This document shows, in pieces, positions 1 to 8,087 of a stretch of DNA of 64,000 nt. Each line of letters begins with the position of its first letter. Within the stretch, counting starts at the first letter, position 1. A program made the position numbers and the translations under genes. The stretch is from Chlamydiota bacterium (GTDB lineage Bacteria > Chlamydiota > Chlamydiia > Chlamydiales > Rhabdochlamydiaceae), in NCBI GenBank assembly GCA_022614855.1, contig JAKEHU010000005.1, positions 1 through 64,000 of the forward strand. The letters run 5' to 3'. The notes below the pieces were generated by a model. It made no database searches and was not told where the DNA came from. It was given only the letters and a program-made list of their open reading frames with translations.

Positions 1-873
1 GCCACCTCTTTTTGCAAGTCGATCTTCTCCTAATTCTATTTGAACTGTTTGAGGAGGAGGAAGCAGATTATAGGTACCTAAGGCCATGGGATAAAATAGG
101 GTTGGTTTGATTGCTTTTTTAGACATGAGATAAAACATTTCAATGCTCTGTGAATCAAATGGAGCGATTTCAAGTATCCCTTCGGGATTTCTTCTATCTC
201 TCCCGCCGCTTGGGGCAACGTAAATTGTTTTTCCACCTTGGCTGAGGAGGTAGCTCATCAGTTGCATGGTTTTTTTATTGTGAATTTGTTTTTGATGTTT
301 CAGCTCAGGAGGATGGTCAATGTATTTTTTGGAATAGATGCAGAGCAAATTGCGTCCCATGCTAAATGGAATCGCCAGTGGGTCGGAGGTCACTCGTTCC
401 CCTGCAACGAAAATCATCTCCTGGGCAATTTTTGGATGCGATTTTTCAAGGAGGATGCTAATGGCCTGTGGATCTGCTTCTGTCTGATGGTTAGAAAAAA
501 AGATCACATTTCCACCTTGCGCGAGAAATTTAGCAATTTCATTTAAATGATTTAGACCTAAAACAGAGGACTGCTTTCTATCAATAAGAGGTTTCATGAA
601 TTCAACGCCAAACTCATAGTAATCAAAAGGAGTGCGAATTTGCTCGTGATATTGTTGAAAAGAATAGGGAGATTTACACTGCTGCTTTACTAAATCTAAG
701 AATATAAAAAAAATGGGAGCATGTGAATCAATAGAAATTCCGTGCATGGCTAAAGTATCTCGATAACTCTGAAAGAAAGTTTCAAAAATGGCCTTTATCT
801 TATGGGAGATAAGTCCATTTTCATAATCTTCATTGATTTTCTTAAGAAAATCAGATTTCGAGTTTTTTCCCAT
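1..873 (-). CDS. plsB: Glycerol-3-phosphate acyltransferase PlsB, C-terminus outside window
   Basis: Transfers a fatty acyl group to sn-glycerol-3-phosphate, the first step of phospholipid synthesis at the inner membrane. The minus strand is open from the ATG at 873 to the left edge, giving about 291 residues without a stop. The translation contains NHQTEADPQA at roughly residues 128-137, which is the NHx4D acyltransferase motif, followed by a GxR-type block (VAGERVTSDP) and a VAPSGGRDR block (usual family motif EGTRSR). The start overlaps the end of rng by 23 bases, so translation is probably coupled. In Chlamydia trachomatis plsB is also next to the RNase G gene. The 3' end lies outside the window. 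The frame is certain and the family assignment is strong. Confidence 0.9.
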   Translation of the reverse strand, partial: MGKNSKSDFLKKINEDYENGLISHKIKAIFETFFQSYRDTLAMHGISIDSHAPIFFIFLDLVKQQCKSPYSFQQYHEQIRTPFDYYEFGVEFMKPLIDRKQSSVLGLNHLNEIAKFLAQGGNVIFFSNHQTEADPQAISILLEKSHPKIAQEMIFVAGERVTSDPLAIPFSMGRNLLCIYSKKYIDHPPELKHQKQIHNKKTMQLMSYLLSQGGKTIYVAPSGGRDRRNPEGILEIAPFDSQSIEMFYLMSKKAIKPTLFYPMALGTYNLLPPPQTVQIELGEDRLAKRGG

Positions 874-2398
874 TGATCGTTGAATAGAAGTGAAATTCGT
901 TAAGGTGGAGTGAATCATTTATCTCAAATATTAGCTGTGCATTTAATTTTTCTGCCAGCTTTGTCAAATAATCTAAATCTCCTCCCTTTAAATATTCGTA
1001 TAAGAGGGGATGTGACAGGAGTTTAAGACCATATTGCTGTTTTTGGTTGATGAGTTTTTTTAAAATTCTCTCGATTTCAATAGAGGTACTCTCATGTGTT
1101 TTAATTTGCGAGCTGCCATTGCAATAGGGACAATCCATATTGACCATTTGATCGAGAGATTCTCGACTTCTTTGTCTTGTCATTTCCACAAGACCAAATT
1201 CGCTCATTCCTAAAATGGTACATTTTGCCGAATCCTCTTTCATGGCATCTTTTAAATATTCCAAAATTTTCTTTTGATTTTTTTTAGATCGCATATCGAT
1301 AAAGTCGCAAATGATCAGGCCGCCAATATTTCTGCGCCTAAGCTGTCTTACAATTTCTTCAGCAGCCTCCATATTGATTCTGAGGAGAGCTGCTTCTAAA
1401 TCGGCAGTTCCAGCTTGCTGCGAACTTCTTCCCGAGTTGACATCAATGGTGTGCATTGCCTCGGTTCTATCAAAAAATAGATATCCTCCGGATGGTAGGT
1501 AGATTTTTCTTCGGAGCGCGCGATCAATTTCTCTTTCTACCTGAAACCGCTCAAACATGGGAATTTTATCGCGATATAATTCAATTTTTAAAGGATATTC
1601 CCTAGCATATTTTTCATAAAGTTTACGAAGAGTTTGATAGGTTGGATAATCATCTACCATTACGCGGTCATATTTTTTATCGATAGCGGTCATGATTGTT
1701 CTCTTTAAAAGATCCGACTCTTGGTAAAGGCAGATTGGCTTAGTGGATTTATGAAAGCTTTCAACGATATTTTGCCACGTTTGTAAGAGTTCATTTGCCT
1801 CCTCAACGAGCATTTCTTTTGTAGCACTGATGCTTGAAGTGCGGCAAATTAATCCCATGTCTCCAGGCATTTCAAAAGCGCGAATCAATCTTTTTAAATT
1901 TTCTCTTGTTTGTGGGTCTTCGATTTTCCTAGAAACTCCCCGATGAGCAGTGTTTGGGAGAAGAACAAGAAAGCGGCCAGCGATGGAAATATTAGAAGTT
2001 AATCTAGCGCCTTTAGTACCGATTGGTTCTTTTACCACTTGTACAAGGACCGGTTGGTCGATTTTCAACACAGAGGAAATATCTAAAATTTCTTCTTTTC
2101 TTTGCTCCTTGCTTCCACTTTGATCCCAATCAAAATCCATTTCAAACATTTCTTGAAACTTTTGGATGTTTTCCAGAATATCTGAGATGTGAATGAATCC
2201 ATTTTCTCCCTCATTGATGTCGATAAAAGCAGACTGGATATTGTGTAGAATATTGGTAACCTTTCCTCGGTAAACATTCCCTGTCATCTGGCGATTTCGT
2301 TTTCTTTCGATTATGAGATCGTAAAGCTGGCCATTTTTTAGGTGAGCAAAGCGGATCTCTTTGGATTCAACATTTAAAAGAATTTCTTCCATTTTCAC
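851..2398 (-). CDS. rng: Ribonuclease G (RNase E/G family)
   Basis: Endoribonuclease that processes the 5' end of 16S rRNA and takes part in mRNA decay. The 515 residues are close to E. coli RNase G (489). An N-terminal S1 domain is interrupted by an insert (GNVYRGKVTNI at ~40, GFIHISDIL at ~68). Two catalytic metal-binding aspartates lie in TIDVNSGR (~321) and IICDFIDM (~364), and the zinc-link cysteines in CPYCNG (~431). The first codon used here is GTG; an ATG two codons downstream (2392) is an equally good start and no strong Shine-Dalgarno decides. It lies downstream of plsX, separated by a 21-bp hairpin, and overlaps plsB. Confidence 0.93.
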   Translation of the reverse strand: MKMEEILLNVESKEIRFAHLKNGQLYDLIIERKRNRQMTGNVYRGKVTNILHNIQSAFIDINEGENGFIHISDILENIQKFQEMFEMDFDWDQSGSKEQRKEEILDISSVLKIDQPVLVQVVKEPIGTKGARLTSNISIAGRFLVLLPNTAHRGVSRKIEDPQTRENLKRLIRAFEMPGDMGLICRTSSISATKEMLVEEANELLQTWQNIVESFHKSTKPICLYQESDLLKRTIMTAIDKKYDRVMVDDYPTYQTLRKLYEKYAREYPLKIELYRDKIPMFERFQVEREIDRALRRKIYLPSGGYLFFDRTEAMHTIDVNSGRSSQQAGTADLEAALLRINMEAAEEIVRQLRRRNIGGLIICDFIDMRSKKNQKKILEYLKDAMKEDSAKCTILGMSEFGLVEMTRQRSRESLDQMVNMDCPYCNGSSQIKTHESTSIEIERILKKLINQKQQYGLKLLSHPLLYEYLKGGDLDYLTKLAEKLNAQLIFEINDSLHLNEFHFYSTINGKKLEI

Positions 2399-2426
2399 CG
2401 GCGGCTTTATTTCAATGTTAATTCGA

Positions 2427-2486
2427 TTTAAAATCTTCTATGAAAAAACCCTCGAAAATTTGGTCTTTTTCATAGAAGATTTTAAA
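2427..2486. promoter_or_regulatory. Long perfect hairpin in the plsX-rng spacer
   Basis: Two 21-base arms (2427-2447 and 2466-2486) are exact reverse complements around an 18-base loop. The stem is A/T-rich and contains ATCTTCTATG / CATAGAAGAT. On the transcribed (minus) strand it would form about 50 bases after the plsX stop and about 30 bases before the rng start. It has no GC-rich stem followed by a T-run, so it is not a classical terminator. It could be a processing site, an attenuator or a leader structure of rng. The structure is seen directly; the function is inferred. Confidence 0.6.
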
Positions 2487-2537
2487 ACGAGCTAACGTTA
2501 TTAACTATGGTATCAAATAAGAAGATTGAAAAAAAGA

Positions 2538-3557
2538 TCAGAGAAGTTCTTTTTTAATCTTTTCTAGAAAAAAATGTTTCACCAACCTTGAAGCCGATTT
2601 AATCGTATGTATCAAGGCTTTAGGATTTAAGGTGCCATGGCATTTGAGGACGATTCCATCGACGCCGCAGAGGACAGCTCCAGGGTATTCAGCATAGTGG
2701 AGTTTTGTTTGCACAACTGAAAGAAAATTCTTTAAATCATTTGAACAATTTAGCATGGGAAAGCTCTCTAGCTGCTCTAAGATGAATTCAGCAATTCCCT
2801 CAGCAGTTTTGAGAAAAACATTTCCAGTAAAACCATCGGTGACAAGAACATCAATCTCTCCAGAAAAAGCATCCCTTCCCTCTACGTTTCCGATGAAAAC
2901 CGGTCTGCCTACAGGACTGTCTCTATTCAGTTTTTGCAATTCTGCGTAAGCTTGCCTAAGTTCTTGCGTCCCTTTTTTTTCTTCTGTTCCAATGTTTAAT
3001 AGCCCAACGACAGGATTTACCACGTCTCTTGTCTTTTGATAGGCAATTCCCATTTTGGCAAATTGAACCAACTGCTCTGCGCTGACTTGCAGATTCGCAC
3101 CTACATCGATCACCGCAATCGGTTTTTTCTTTGTTGGAATGAGGGCCATAAGAGCGGGTCTTTGAATTCCCGGAATCATTGATAAATAGAGTTTGCTACA
3201 AGCCATTAGAGCAGCAGTGTTTCCTGCAGTGATAAAACCATCGAGCTCGTAATTTCTTATCATTTTCATTCCAATACAAAGAGAAGCCTCTTTTTTTCTT
3301 CTTGCTGCGTGCAAAGGATCCTCTTCCATGGTGATCCACTCTTTTACAGGATAGGTATGAATTTTTTCAGGACAAGGGATTTTTTCAAAAACTTCTTTTG
3401 TAGCAAAAATGGTAAGCTCAGGAGAATCATCGGAGCTTTCTTTTGAAAATTTGATAATTTCTTGGAGGACTTTTTCAGGAGGTGTGTCGCTTCCTAATAA
3501 ATCTATCCCAATTCGAACAGCGCGATTTTCTATCCAATCTTTATTCGTTTTGTCCAT
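2538..3557 (-). CDS. plsX: Phosphate acyltransferase PlsX
   Basis: Converts acyl-ACP to acyl-phosphate in phospholipid synthesis, at the cytoplasmic face of the membrane. The 339 residues match the family length. The N-terminus carries RIGIDLLGSDTPPEKV, the family's G(I/V)D-x-x-G-x-D-x-x-P block. Further family blocks are GFITAGNTAALMA (~107), VIDVGANLQ (~150), GNVEGRD (~205) and VTDGFTGNVFLK (~223). It follows rpmF on the same strand, the widespread yceD-rpmF-plsX arrangement. About 11 non-conserved residues precede the conserved start, so the true initiator could be slightly downstream. Confidence 0.95.
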   Translation of the reverse strand: MDKTNKDWIENRAVRIGIDLLGSDTPPEKVLQEIIKFSKESSDDSPELTIFATKEVFEKIPCPEKIHTYPVKEWITMEEDPLHAARRKKEASLCIGMKMIRNYELDGFITAGNTAALMACSKLYLSMIPGIQRPALMALIPTKKKPIAVIDVGANLQVSAEQLVQFAKMGIAYQKTRDVVNPVVGLLNIGTEEKKGTQELRQAYAELQKLNRDSPVGRPVFIGNVEGRDAFSGEIDVLVTDGFTGNVFLKTAEGIAEFILEQLESFPMLNCSNDLKNFLSVVQTKLHYAEYPGAVLCGVDGIVLKCHGTLNPKALIHTIKSASRLVKHFFLEKIKKELL

Positions 3558-3685
3558 GAATCTACCCGCTAATTCTAAAAAATTGATTTTTGTAAGATTT
3601 TTCTGTCAGATTTTTATGCCACTTCGAAGGGGCAAGAAGTGAGATAAAAATATGAAGAAAAAGATACGAAAAGCAAGGTTTAGAA

Positions 3686-3874
3686 TTAACGGTTGGATTC
3701 ATCAGCAACTACTACCGATCGCCCAGAATAAAAACCACATTTTGGGCAGACTCGATGAGAAAGACGCATCTGTTTGCAATTGGAGCAGCTTGAGACATTG
3801 CATGGCTTTTTTGCATGATGAGAACGACGCGAATTTTTTTTGGCATTAGATGTTCTATTACGTGGGACTGCCAT
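3686..3874 (-). CDS. rpmF: 50S ribosomal protein bL32
   Basis: Small zinc-ribbon protein of the large ribosomal subunit. The 62 residues begin MAVPRNRTSNAKKN and carry CSNCKQMRLSHRVCPKCG, so all four zinc-binding cysteines are present. The ATG at 3874 is chosen because AAGGAG lies just upstream of it on the minus strand. Upstream in-frame codons run into a repeat element and are not part of the protein. It sits between yceD and plsX, as in most bacteria, although here a 300-base element separates it from yceD. Confidence 0.95.
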   Translation of the reverse strand: MAVPRNRTSNAKKNSRRSHHAKKPCNVSSCSNCKQMRLSHRVCPKCGFYSGRSVVVADESNR

Positions 3875-3935
3875 CTTAAAAAACTCCTTTAAAGAGTCAT
3901 TAATATAAAAAAAAGTCTCTTTTTTAGCTATTATA

Positions 3936-4235
3936 GACTTCTTTTGAAGCCCCATTTTCTCGCTAAAAATTTCCTTTTTACCATCAAATTGTGGTCAAAA
4001 GCCGCTTTAAGAGACTGTTGTCGAATTAAGGCTTCATCGCTTTTTGGGATTATTTTGGCCGATTTTCGATTCAAATTGCAGGGGTCATATACGCAGTTGA
4101 TATTACCCCTGCAATTTGAAGTTGAAAAGCGGCTCAAAAGAACCCAAAAAATCGACAGAAGCTTAATTCGACAACAGTCTCTAAGATCTGCTGAAAAAGC
4201 TTTTTTTTCGAAAAAAGCGAGTTTCAAAAAAAGTC
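3936..4235. mobile_element. Miniature palindromic element A, copy 1 (carries element B inside)
   Basis: A terminal inverted repeat (GACTTCTTTTGAAGCCCC on the left, complement of GACTTTTTTTGAAACTCGC on the right) is flanked by TA on both sides (3934-3935 and 4236-4237). A second copy with the same termini and internal words (CCCCATTTTCTCG, AAAAGCCGCTTT, GATCTGCTGAAAAA) lies at 23838-24000. It has no coding capacity. TA flanks fit a miniature element mobilised by an IS630/Tc1-mariner-type transposase; that is inference from the target site. It separates yceD from rpmF and supplies the yceD stop codon. Confidence 0.75.
4011..4181. mobile_element. Miniature palindromic element B, copy 1, nested in element A
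   Basis: A 171-base imperfect palindrome with ends GAGACTGTTG and CAACAGTCTC, flanked by a direct TAA on each side (4008-4010, 4182-4184). Removing it with one TAA rejoins GCCGCTTTAAGATCTGCTG, which corresponds to the uninterrupted stretch of element A at 23838-24000. A second copy of the same length lies at 48668-48838 with TTA flanks. A TNA target fits IS5-group (IS1031/IS427-like) transposition; this is inference. Nothing in it is coding. Confidence 0.8.
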
Positions 4236-4690
4236 TATTTTTCTTTTAAAGAAGAGAATGGGAAGTGAGAGGGGGTAATATTAGATTTTTTAAAAAATTT
4301 TTCCATCTGTTTTCTTTCCTCACACCTTCCCTCATTGCATTCGGCAAATTGGGGAATAGAAAGCAAAATAGCACTGCGGATCTCTTCCGAATAATCAAAA
4401 ATATGGCTCTTTATATTTGCGAGTTCTTCCGTGTGATAAAAAGAATTGATATGAATGGTTTTTTTAACTGGTTGGTTGCAAATAGAGCAGGGGAGAAGGA
4501 CAGAGGTATGCACACTCCCATGGATGACAAGATGGTCTGAAGCGAGGTACGTTTCTCCTTGAATGAGGATCTCCTCTTTAAAAGTAATTTCATCTTCTGG
4601 ATAGGTCTGGAGAAAATCTGGAGGGAGTTTTAACTCTATCGCCTCCCTTTGCTCTTCCTTTAGTCTATCGGCATAGATTATACAGCTCAT
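4235..4690 (-). CDS. yceD: YceD/DUF177 family protein
   Basis: The YceD (DUF177) family is encoded directly before rpmF in most bacteria and is linked to 23S rRNA accumulation. The 151-residue protein has the family's C-x2-C pair in LLPCSICNQPV (~86) and a late cysteine pair in ECNEGRCEER. It overlaps the end of lpxB by 26 bases. Its TAG stop is made from the TA target and the terminal G of palindromic element A; without the element the frame would continue for three more codons. Identification rests on the cysteine pattern plus position beside rpmF. Confidence 0.85.
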   Translation of the reverse strand: MSCIIYADRLKEEQREAIELKLPPDFLQTYPEDEITFKEEILIQGETYLASDHLVIHGSVHTSVLLPCSICNQPVKKTIHINSFYHTEELANIKSHIFDYSEEIRSAILLSIPQFAECNEGRCEERKQMEKFFKKSNITPSHFPFSSLKEK

Positions 4691-5816
4691 TAGCTACTTC
4701 TTCTTCTGCATTTAAATTACCTATGACATCATATATCTTCGCACAATTTTCTCGGCATTGGTTTCTATCTTGTTCAGAGGAAAGAAAACGGAGTGCGTGA
4801 GAAAGGAGAAGCTCTTCGGTAAAAAAAGGTCCAAACAATTCAGGAAAAAGTGGAGAATTTAAAATAATATTTGGAAGACAGTAAAAGGGCAAAGATATTT
4901 TTAAAATATTTTTTGCAATGATTAAATCAAGTTTTGAAATTGCATAGGTAACAACAGTTGGAATTTGATTTAACGCAAGTTCAAGAGTAATGGTTCCCGA
5001 TTTTGCAAAAGCCAAAAGAGAAAGGTCCATCAATTTTCCCTTATCTTTCGCAGGATAATATTGAATTGGCAAAGAAGGATGTTTTTTTACTAAAGAGTCT
5101 ATGAGGGGAAAGAAAAGATCTTGCGAGATAGAAATCCCAAAGACAAGGTCTGGAAATTTTGCGTGAATTTTTTCTGCAGCTTTTAGATGGATGGGAAGGT
5201 TGGAGAGAATTTCTCTTTCTCTACTTCCTGGGAAAATAGAAATGCATTTTAAATTTGCATCATCCACAACCCTTTTGGGTTGGTTTTTAATGAGTGGATG
5301 TCCCACATATTTGACCAGGAGTTTTGGATCTTTAAAAAGTCCTGGTTCAAAAGGAAGGATACAAAAAAGCTGGGTGAAATTTTTTTCAATAAGAGAAATT
5401 CGTTTTTTATTCCAAGCCCAAACAGACGGACAAATATACTGACATATTTCTCCTGTAAACCCTTTTTTTCTCAAATATTTTGCTAGGCGCAAGTTAAATC
5501 CTGGATAGTCAATGAGAAGGACAACTTTGGGATTCACTTTTAAGATACATCCTGCTGTTTTATAGAAAAGGCGGATGAATTTTAAAATATTTTTAAAGAC
5601 TTGAATAAATCCCATGATTTGAAAAGATTCCATGGGAAGAAAACAATGAATCTTCATTTCTCTCATTTTAGGACCGGCAATTCCAATCGTCTGCATTTCC
5701 GGGTTTTTTTTCTGGAGAGCATGAAGAATTTTTGCACCGTGGACATCTCCGCTTGCTTCCCCAGCAATGATAAAAAGATCAAAATTCGATGTTATATCAG
5801 TTTTTGTGCGATCCAT
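4665..5816 (-). CDS. lpxB: Lipid-A-disaccharide synthase
   Basis: Joins UDP-2,3-diacylglucosamine and lipid X to form the lipid A disaccharide at the inner membrane. The 383 residues match the family length. Recognised blocks: FIIAGEASGDVHGAKIL (~15-31), GIAGPKM, VVLLIDYPGFNLRLAKYL (~99), QYICPSVWAWNKKRI (~125), LPFEPGLF (~151), KYVGHPL and FPGSREREI (~195). GGAG lies four bases before the ATG. It overlaps the hydrolase gene upstream (25 bases) and yceD downstream, indicating one transcript. Confidence 0.95.
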   Translation of the reverse strand: MDRTKTDITSNFDLFIIAGEASGDVHGAKILHALQKKNPEMQTIGIAGPKMREMKIHCFLPMESFQIMGFIQVFKNILKFIRLFYKTAGCILKVNPKVVLLIDYPGFNLRLAKYLRKKGFTGEICQYICPSVWAWNKKRISLIEKNFTQLFCILPFEPGLFKDPKLLVKYVGHPLIKNQPKRVVDDANLKCISIFPGSREREILSNLPIHLKAAEKIHAKFPDLVFGISISQDLFFPLIDSLVKKHPSLPIQYYPAKDKGKLMDLSLLAFAKSGTITLELALNQIPTVVTYAISKLDLIIAKNILKISLPFYCLPNIILNSPLFPELFGPFFTEELLLSHALRFLSSEQDRNQCRENCAKIYDVIGNLNAEEEVANELYNLCR

Positions 5817-6550
5817 TCTGCTCCTGCTGCAAAGATGTGATTTGGAGTTCCATGACCCATTTGCCCAATCGGAGGGCTGATGATCAGCTCCATTTGAGGG
5901 CTGCGGATATTATATTGAAAAGCAGTCTCTGTGAGCAATGTGATAAACTCAAAACTAAGAGCAGTTCCAACTCTTGTATCTCTGTTGCTAATATAAAATC
6001 TTAAATTTTTATTATATAGTTGAGGAGCTAAATGGATGATATTTAGCGACTCTGCCAAAGGCAGCGTTTGTATGGGTTGAAATTCTTTGCTGAAAGTGAG
6101 CTTTAGAAGAGGAGCAAAGGCAACGATAAAAGAAATAAAGGGAATTTTTGCAGCTAAATGGCAAGCGATAAATCCTCCTCTCGAAAGACCCATCAAACCA
6201 AGTTTTTTTGTTGCAATGAGTCCCATGGAGATGAGTTCATCTATGGAAGAGATCAACATATCAATATATTTTTGAATAAAATTATTTCCTTTTTCAATTT
6301 CATTAGCCCAATATTTAATCGCATCTACAGAAGAAAAATTGGCTCCATGAAAGGGAAGATCTAAAGAAAAAATTCTTAAGGGAAAATTTTTTAAATGAAC
6401 AACGGGTTCGTTATAGGGATCCACTTTTAAACTTTCTTTTTTGGAAAGGGCAAAATAAAAAATTGCTGGAAGAGGTCCTGCTTTTGCATCTGGCCCAACA
6501 AAACCAATTTCCGCTTTATTTTTTAAGGTGATTTCATGATGAGGAATCAT
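5792..6550 (-). CDS. Alpha/beta-hydrolase family protein (predicted esterase)
   Basis: A 252-residue serine-hydrolase-like protein of unknown substrate. The nucleophile elbow GLSRGG lies near residue 129. Asp in SNRDTRVG (~195) and His in GQMGHGTPN (~235) are plausible triad members. There is no signal peptide. The gene lies between pcnB (10 bases upstream) and lpxB (overlapping), in a lipid A/RNA operon. The hydrolase fold call is fairly secure; substrate and pathway are unknown. Confidence 0.7.
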   Translation of the reverse strand: MIPHHEITLKNKAEIGFVGPDAKAGPLPAIFYFALSKKESLKVDPYNEPVVHLKNFPLRIFSLDLPFHGANFSSVDAIKYWANEIEKGNNFIQKYIDMLISSIDELISMGLIATKKLGLMGLSRGGFIACHLAAKIPFISFIVAFAPLLKLTFSKEFQPIQTLPLAESLNIIHLAPQLYNKNLRFYISNRDTRVGTALSFEFITLLTETAFQYNIRSPQMELIISPPIGQMGHGTPNHIFAAGAEWIAQKLI

Positions 6551-6560
6551 TAGAGGTCGG

Positions 6561-7781
6561 TTACCTTTTTTGTTTTTCCCGTTGTTTTTTATGTTTGATC
6601 ATTTCCACATATTTTTGATCCCATTCTTCATAGATTTTTTGTAGTCCAGGTTCAATGCATGCTCGCAAATTCAGAAATTTAAGGGCTAAAGAAAAATCAG
6701 GATCTCGAGAAATTCTCTTTTTTCTTTTTATATTTTTCCCAACAGGAGTGAGTCTGTATTGAGAGGTGAGAATGGAATTCATACTAGTTCGCAATTTTTT
6801 AGGGATGAGAAGAAAACTGTGGAACAGTTCTCTTAAGAGTTCTCTCACCTCCATTTGAATTTGTCCAAGGTGAGGGGTATGATCTCTTTCCAAGTAGGTT
6901 TCGTGTATTCGCTTTTCTAAAATCGGGTAGACCAAACAAGAGAAGATAATCGGTCTTTCAAATAGGGGATTGATTGGATCTTTATGTATAAGATCAATTT
7001 CCTCTAAAAAAATATAGATATCTTCTGATTCTTTTTCTTTTTCTAAAAATCGTGCAAGGACAGGTACCAAATGATAAAGAATTCCATGATCTGACAATAA
7101 CTGAATAAAAAGTTTAGCTGATCCAGATTCAAGCATGCGCAGAATTTCTTCCAAGATGCGGGCAGGCGAGCTTTTTGTAATTTCACCTCTACATTCAAGA
7201 AGAGCGATGTGCGCTTCTTGATCTACTTCAAACCCAAAGCGAGCTTGGAATTTCAATAGCCTCAACATTCTTACAGGATCTTGTTTAAATCGAATGTAGG
7301 GTTTCCCGATGGTGCGCAAATATTTCTTTTGTAAATCGGCAAATCCACCGACATAGTCGATAATTGTCTGGGTAGCGGGATCGTAAAACAGCCCATTTAT
7401 CGTGAAATCTCTTCGAAGGGCATCTTCTTCGGGGTATCCCCATTGATTGTCTCGCACAATGAGTTCATGTGCCTCAATATCTCCTGATCGAAATGTGGAT
7501 ACCTCTAAGATTTTTCTTCCAAAGCGAATGTGAGCGAGGCGAAAGCGTCTTCCAATCAAAATGCAGTTGCGAAAGATCCCTTTTATTTGTTCTGGAGAAG
7601 CAGAGGTAGAGATATCAAAATCTTTTGGCTTTTTTCCAAGGAGAAGATCTCGGACACTTCCTCCTACCAGATAGGCAACGAACCCAGCAATTCTCAGCTT
7701 TTCCATCACATAAAGAGCATGAGAATCAACCTTATTGATGGGGATTCTGTGCTCTTCGGAAGTGTAAATTTTTTTTTCCAC
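6561..7781 (-). CDS. pcnB: Poly(A) polymerase I / tRNA nucleotidyltransferase family
   Basis: Template-independent nucleotidyltransferase that adds 3' poly(A) tails promoting RNA decay. In the 406 residues the nucleotidyltransferase motif LVGGSVRDLLLGKKPKDFD is at ~38-56, with the catalytic aspartates in DFD. IGRRFRLAHI (~77) resembles the poly(A)-polymerase signature rather than CCA-adding enzymes. RRDFTINGLFYD and the basic C-terminal tail (KHKKQREKQKR) also fit PcnB. It is the first gene of the minus-strand run reaching plsB. In Chlamydia pcnB lies beside lpxB. Confidence 0.88.
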   Translation of the reverse strand: MEKKIYTSEEHRIPINKVDSHALYVMEKLRIAGFVAYLVGGSVRDLLLGKKPKDFDISTSASPEQIKGIFRNCILIGRRFRLAHIRFGRKILEVSTFRSGDIEAHELIVRDNQWGYPEEDALRRDFTINGLFYDPATQTIIDYVGGFADLQKKYLRTIGKPYIRFKQDPVRMLRLLKFQARFGFEVDQEAHIALLECRGEITKSSPARILEEILRMLESGSAKLFIQLLSDHGILYHLVPVLARFLEKEKESEDIYIFLEEIDLIHKDPINPLFERPIIFSCLVYPILEKRIHETYLERDHTPHLGQIQMEVRELLRELFHSFLLIPKKLRTSMNSILTSQYRLTPVGKNIKRKKRISRDPDFSLALKFLNLRACIEPGLQKIYEEWDQKYVEMIKHKKQREKQKR

Positions 7782-7955
7782 AAATTATTTCGCTTATCAA
7801 AAATAGTGCTTTAAAGTATCTTTTTCATAAAGATGAGAACTTCTTTTAAAAAAACCTATCTAGCCTCTTTTCTTTATTATCGACGCTAAGTCGATCAGAA
7901 CGATTTTAAGAAAAAAAGATCTATTTCACCAATAAATTTTAAGTAAGAAGATATT

Positions 7956-8009
7956 ATGATAAAGTCAAAAGTATTTGGAGCAGTTCTTCTCATAGCAGGA
8001 TTCTTTTAA
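7956..8009 (+). pseudogene. 17-codon hydrophobic peptide, probably a truncated gene start
   Basis: ATG at 7956, preceded by AAGAAG at suitable distance, opens a 17-residue frame reading MIKSKVFGAVLLIAGFF and then a stop. It looks like the N-terminus of a signal peptide or membrane protein cut short. The rest of the 300-base gap between pcnB and the kinase-like gene holds a small palindrome (ATCGAC/GTCGAT at 7879-7895) and an 11-base inverted repeat reaching the stop of the next gene, and nothing else I can recognise. Confidence 0.3.
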
Positions 8010-8087
8010 AGGCAAAAAGCAAAAAAAAGAGAACTATTTTTTCATTGATTTTTAGCTTCTTATTTTAGCCTTTCGACTTTTGCCTTT
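8008..8087. repeat. Inverted repeat at the 3' end of the kinase-like gene
   Basis: AAAGGCAAAAG (8008-8018) and CTTTTGCCTTT (8077-8087) are reverse complements around a 58-base loop, and the right arm contains the stop codon of the minus-strand gene. The transcript 3' end also carries AAGGCTAAA and AGCTAAA words that recur after genes ending at 54020 and 60819. It may be a weak 3'-end structure. Confidence 0.4.

Noticed and set aside
238-546. Open frame of 102 codons on the plus strand
   Set aside because: It is antisense to the plsB reading frame, which shows family motifs over the same stretch.
3931-4249. Open frames of about 100 codons on both strands between rpmF and yceD
   Set aside because: Both are produced by the symmetry of nested palindromic elements A and B; the two translations are near mirror images and match no protein.
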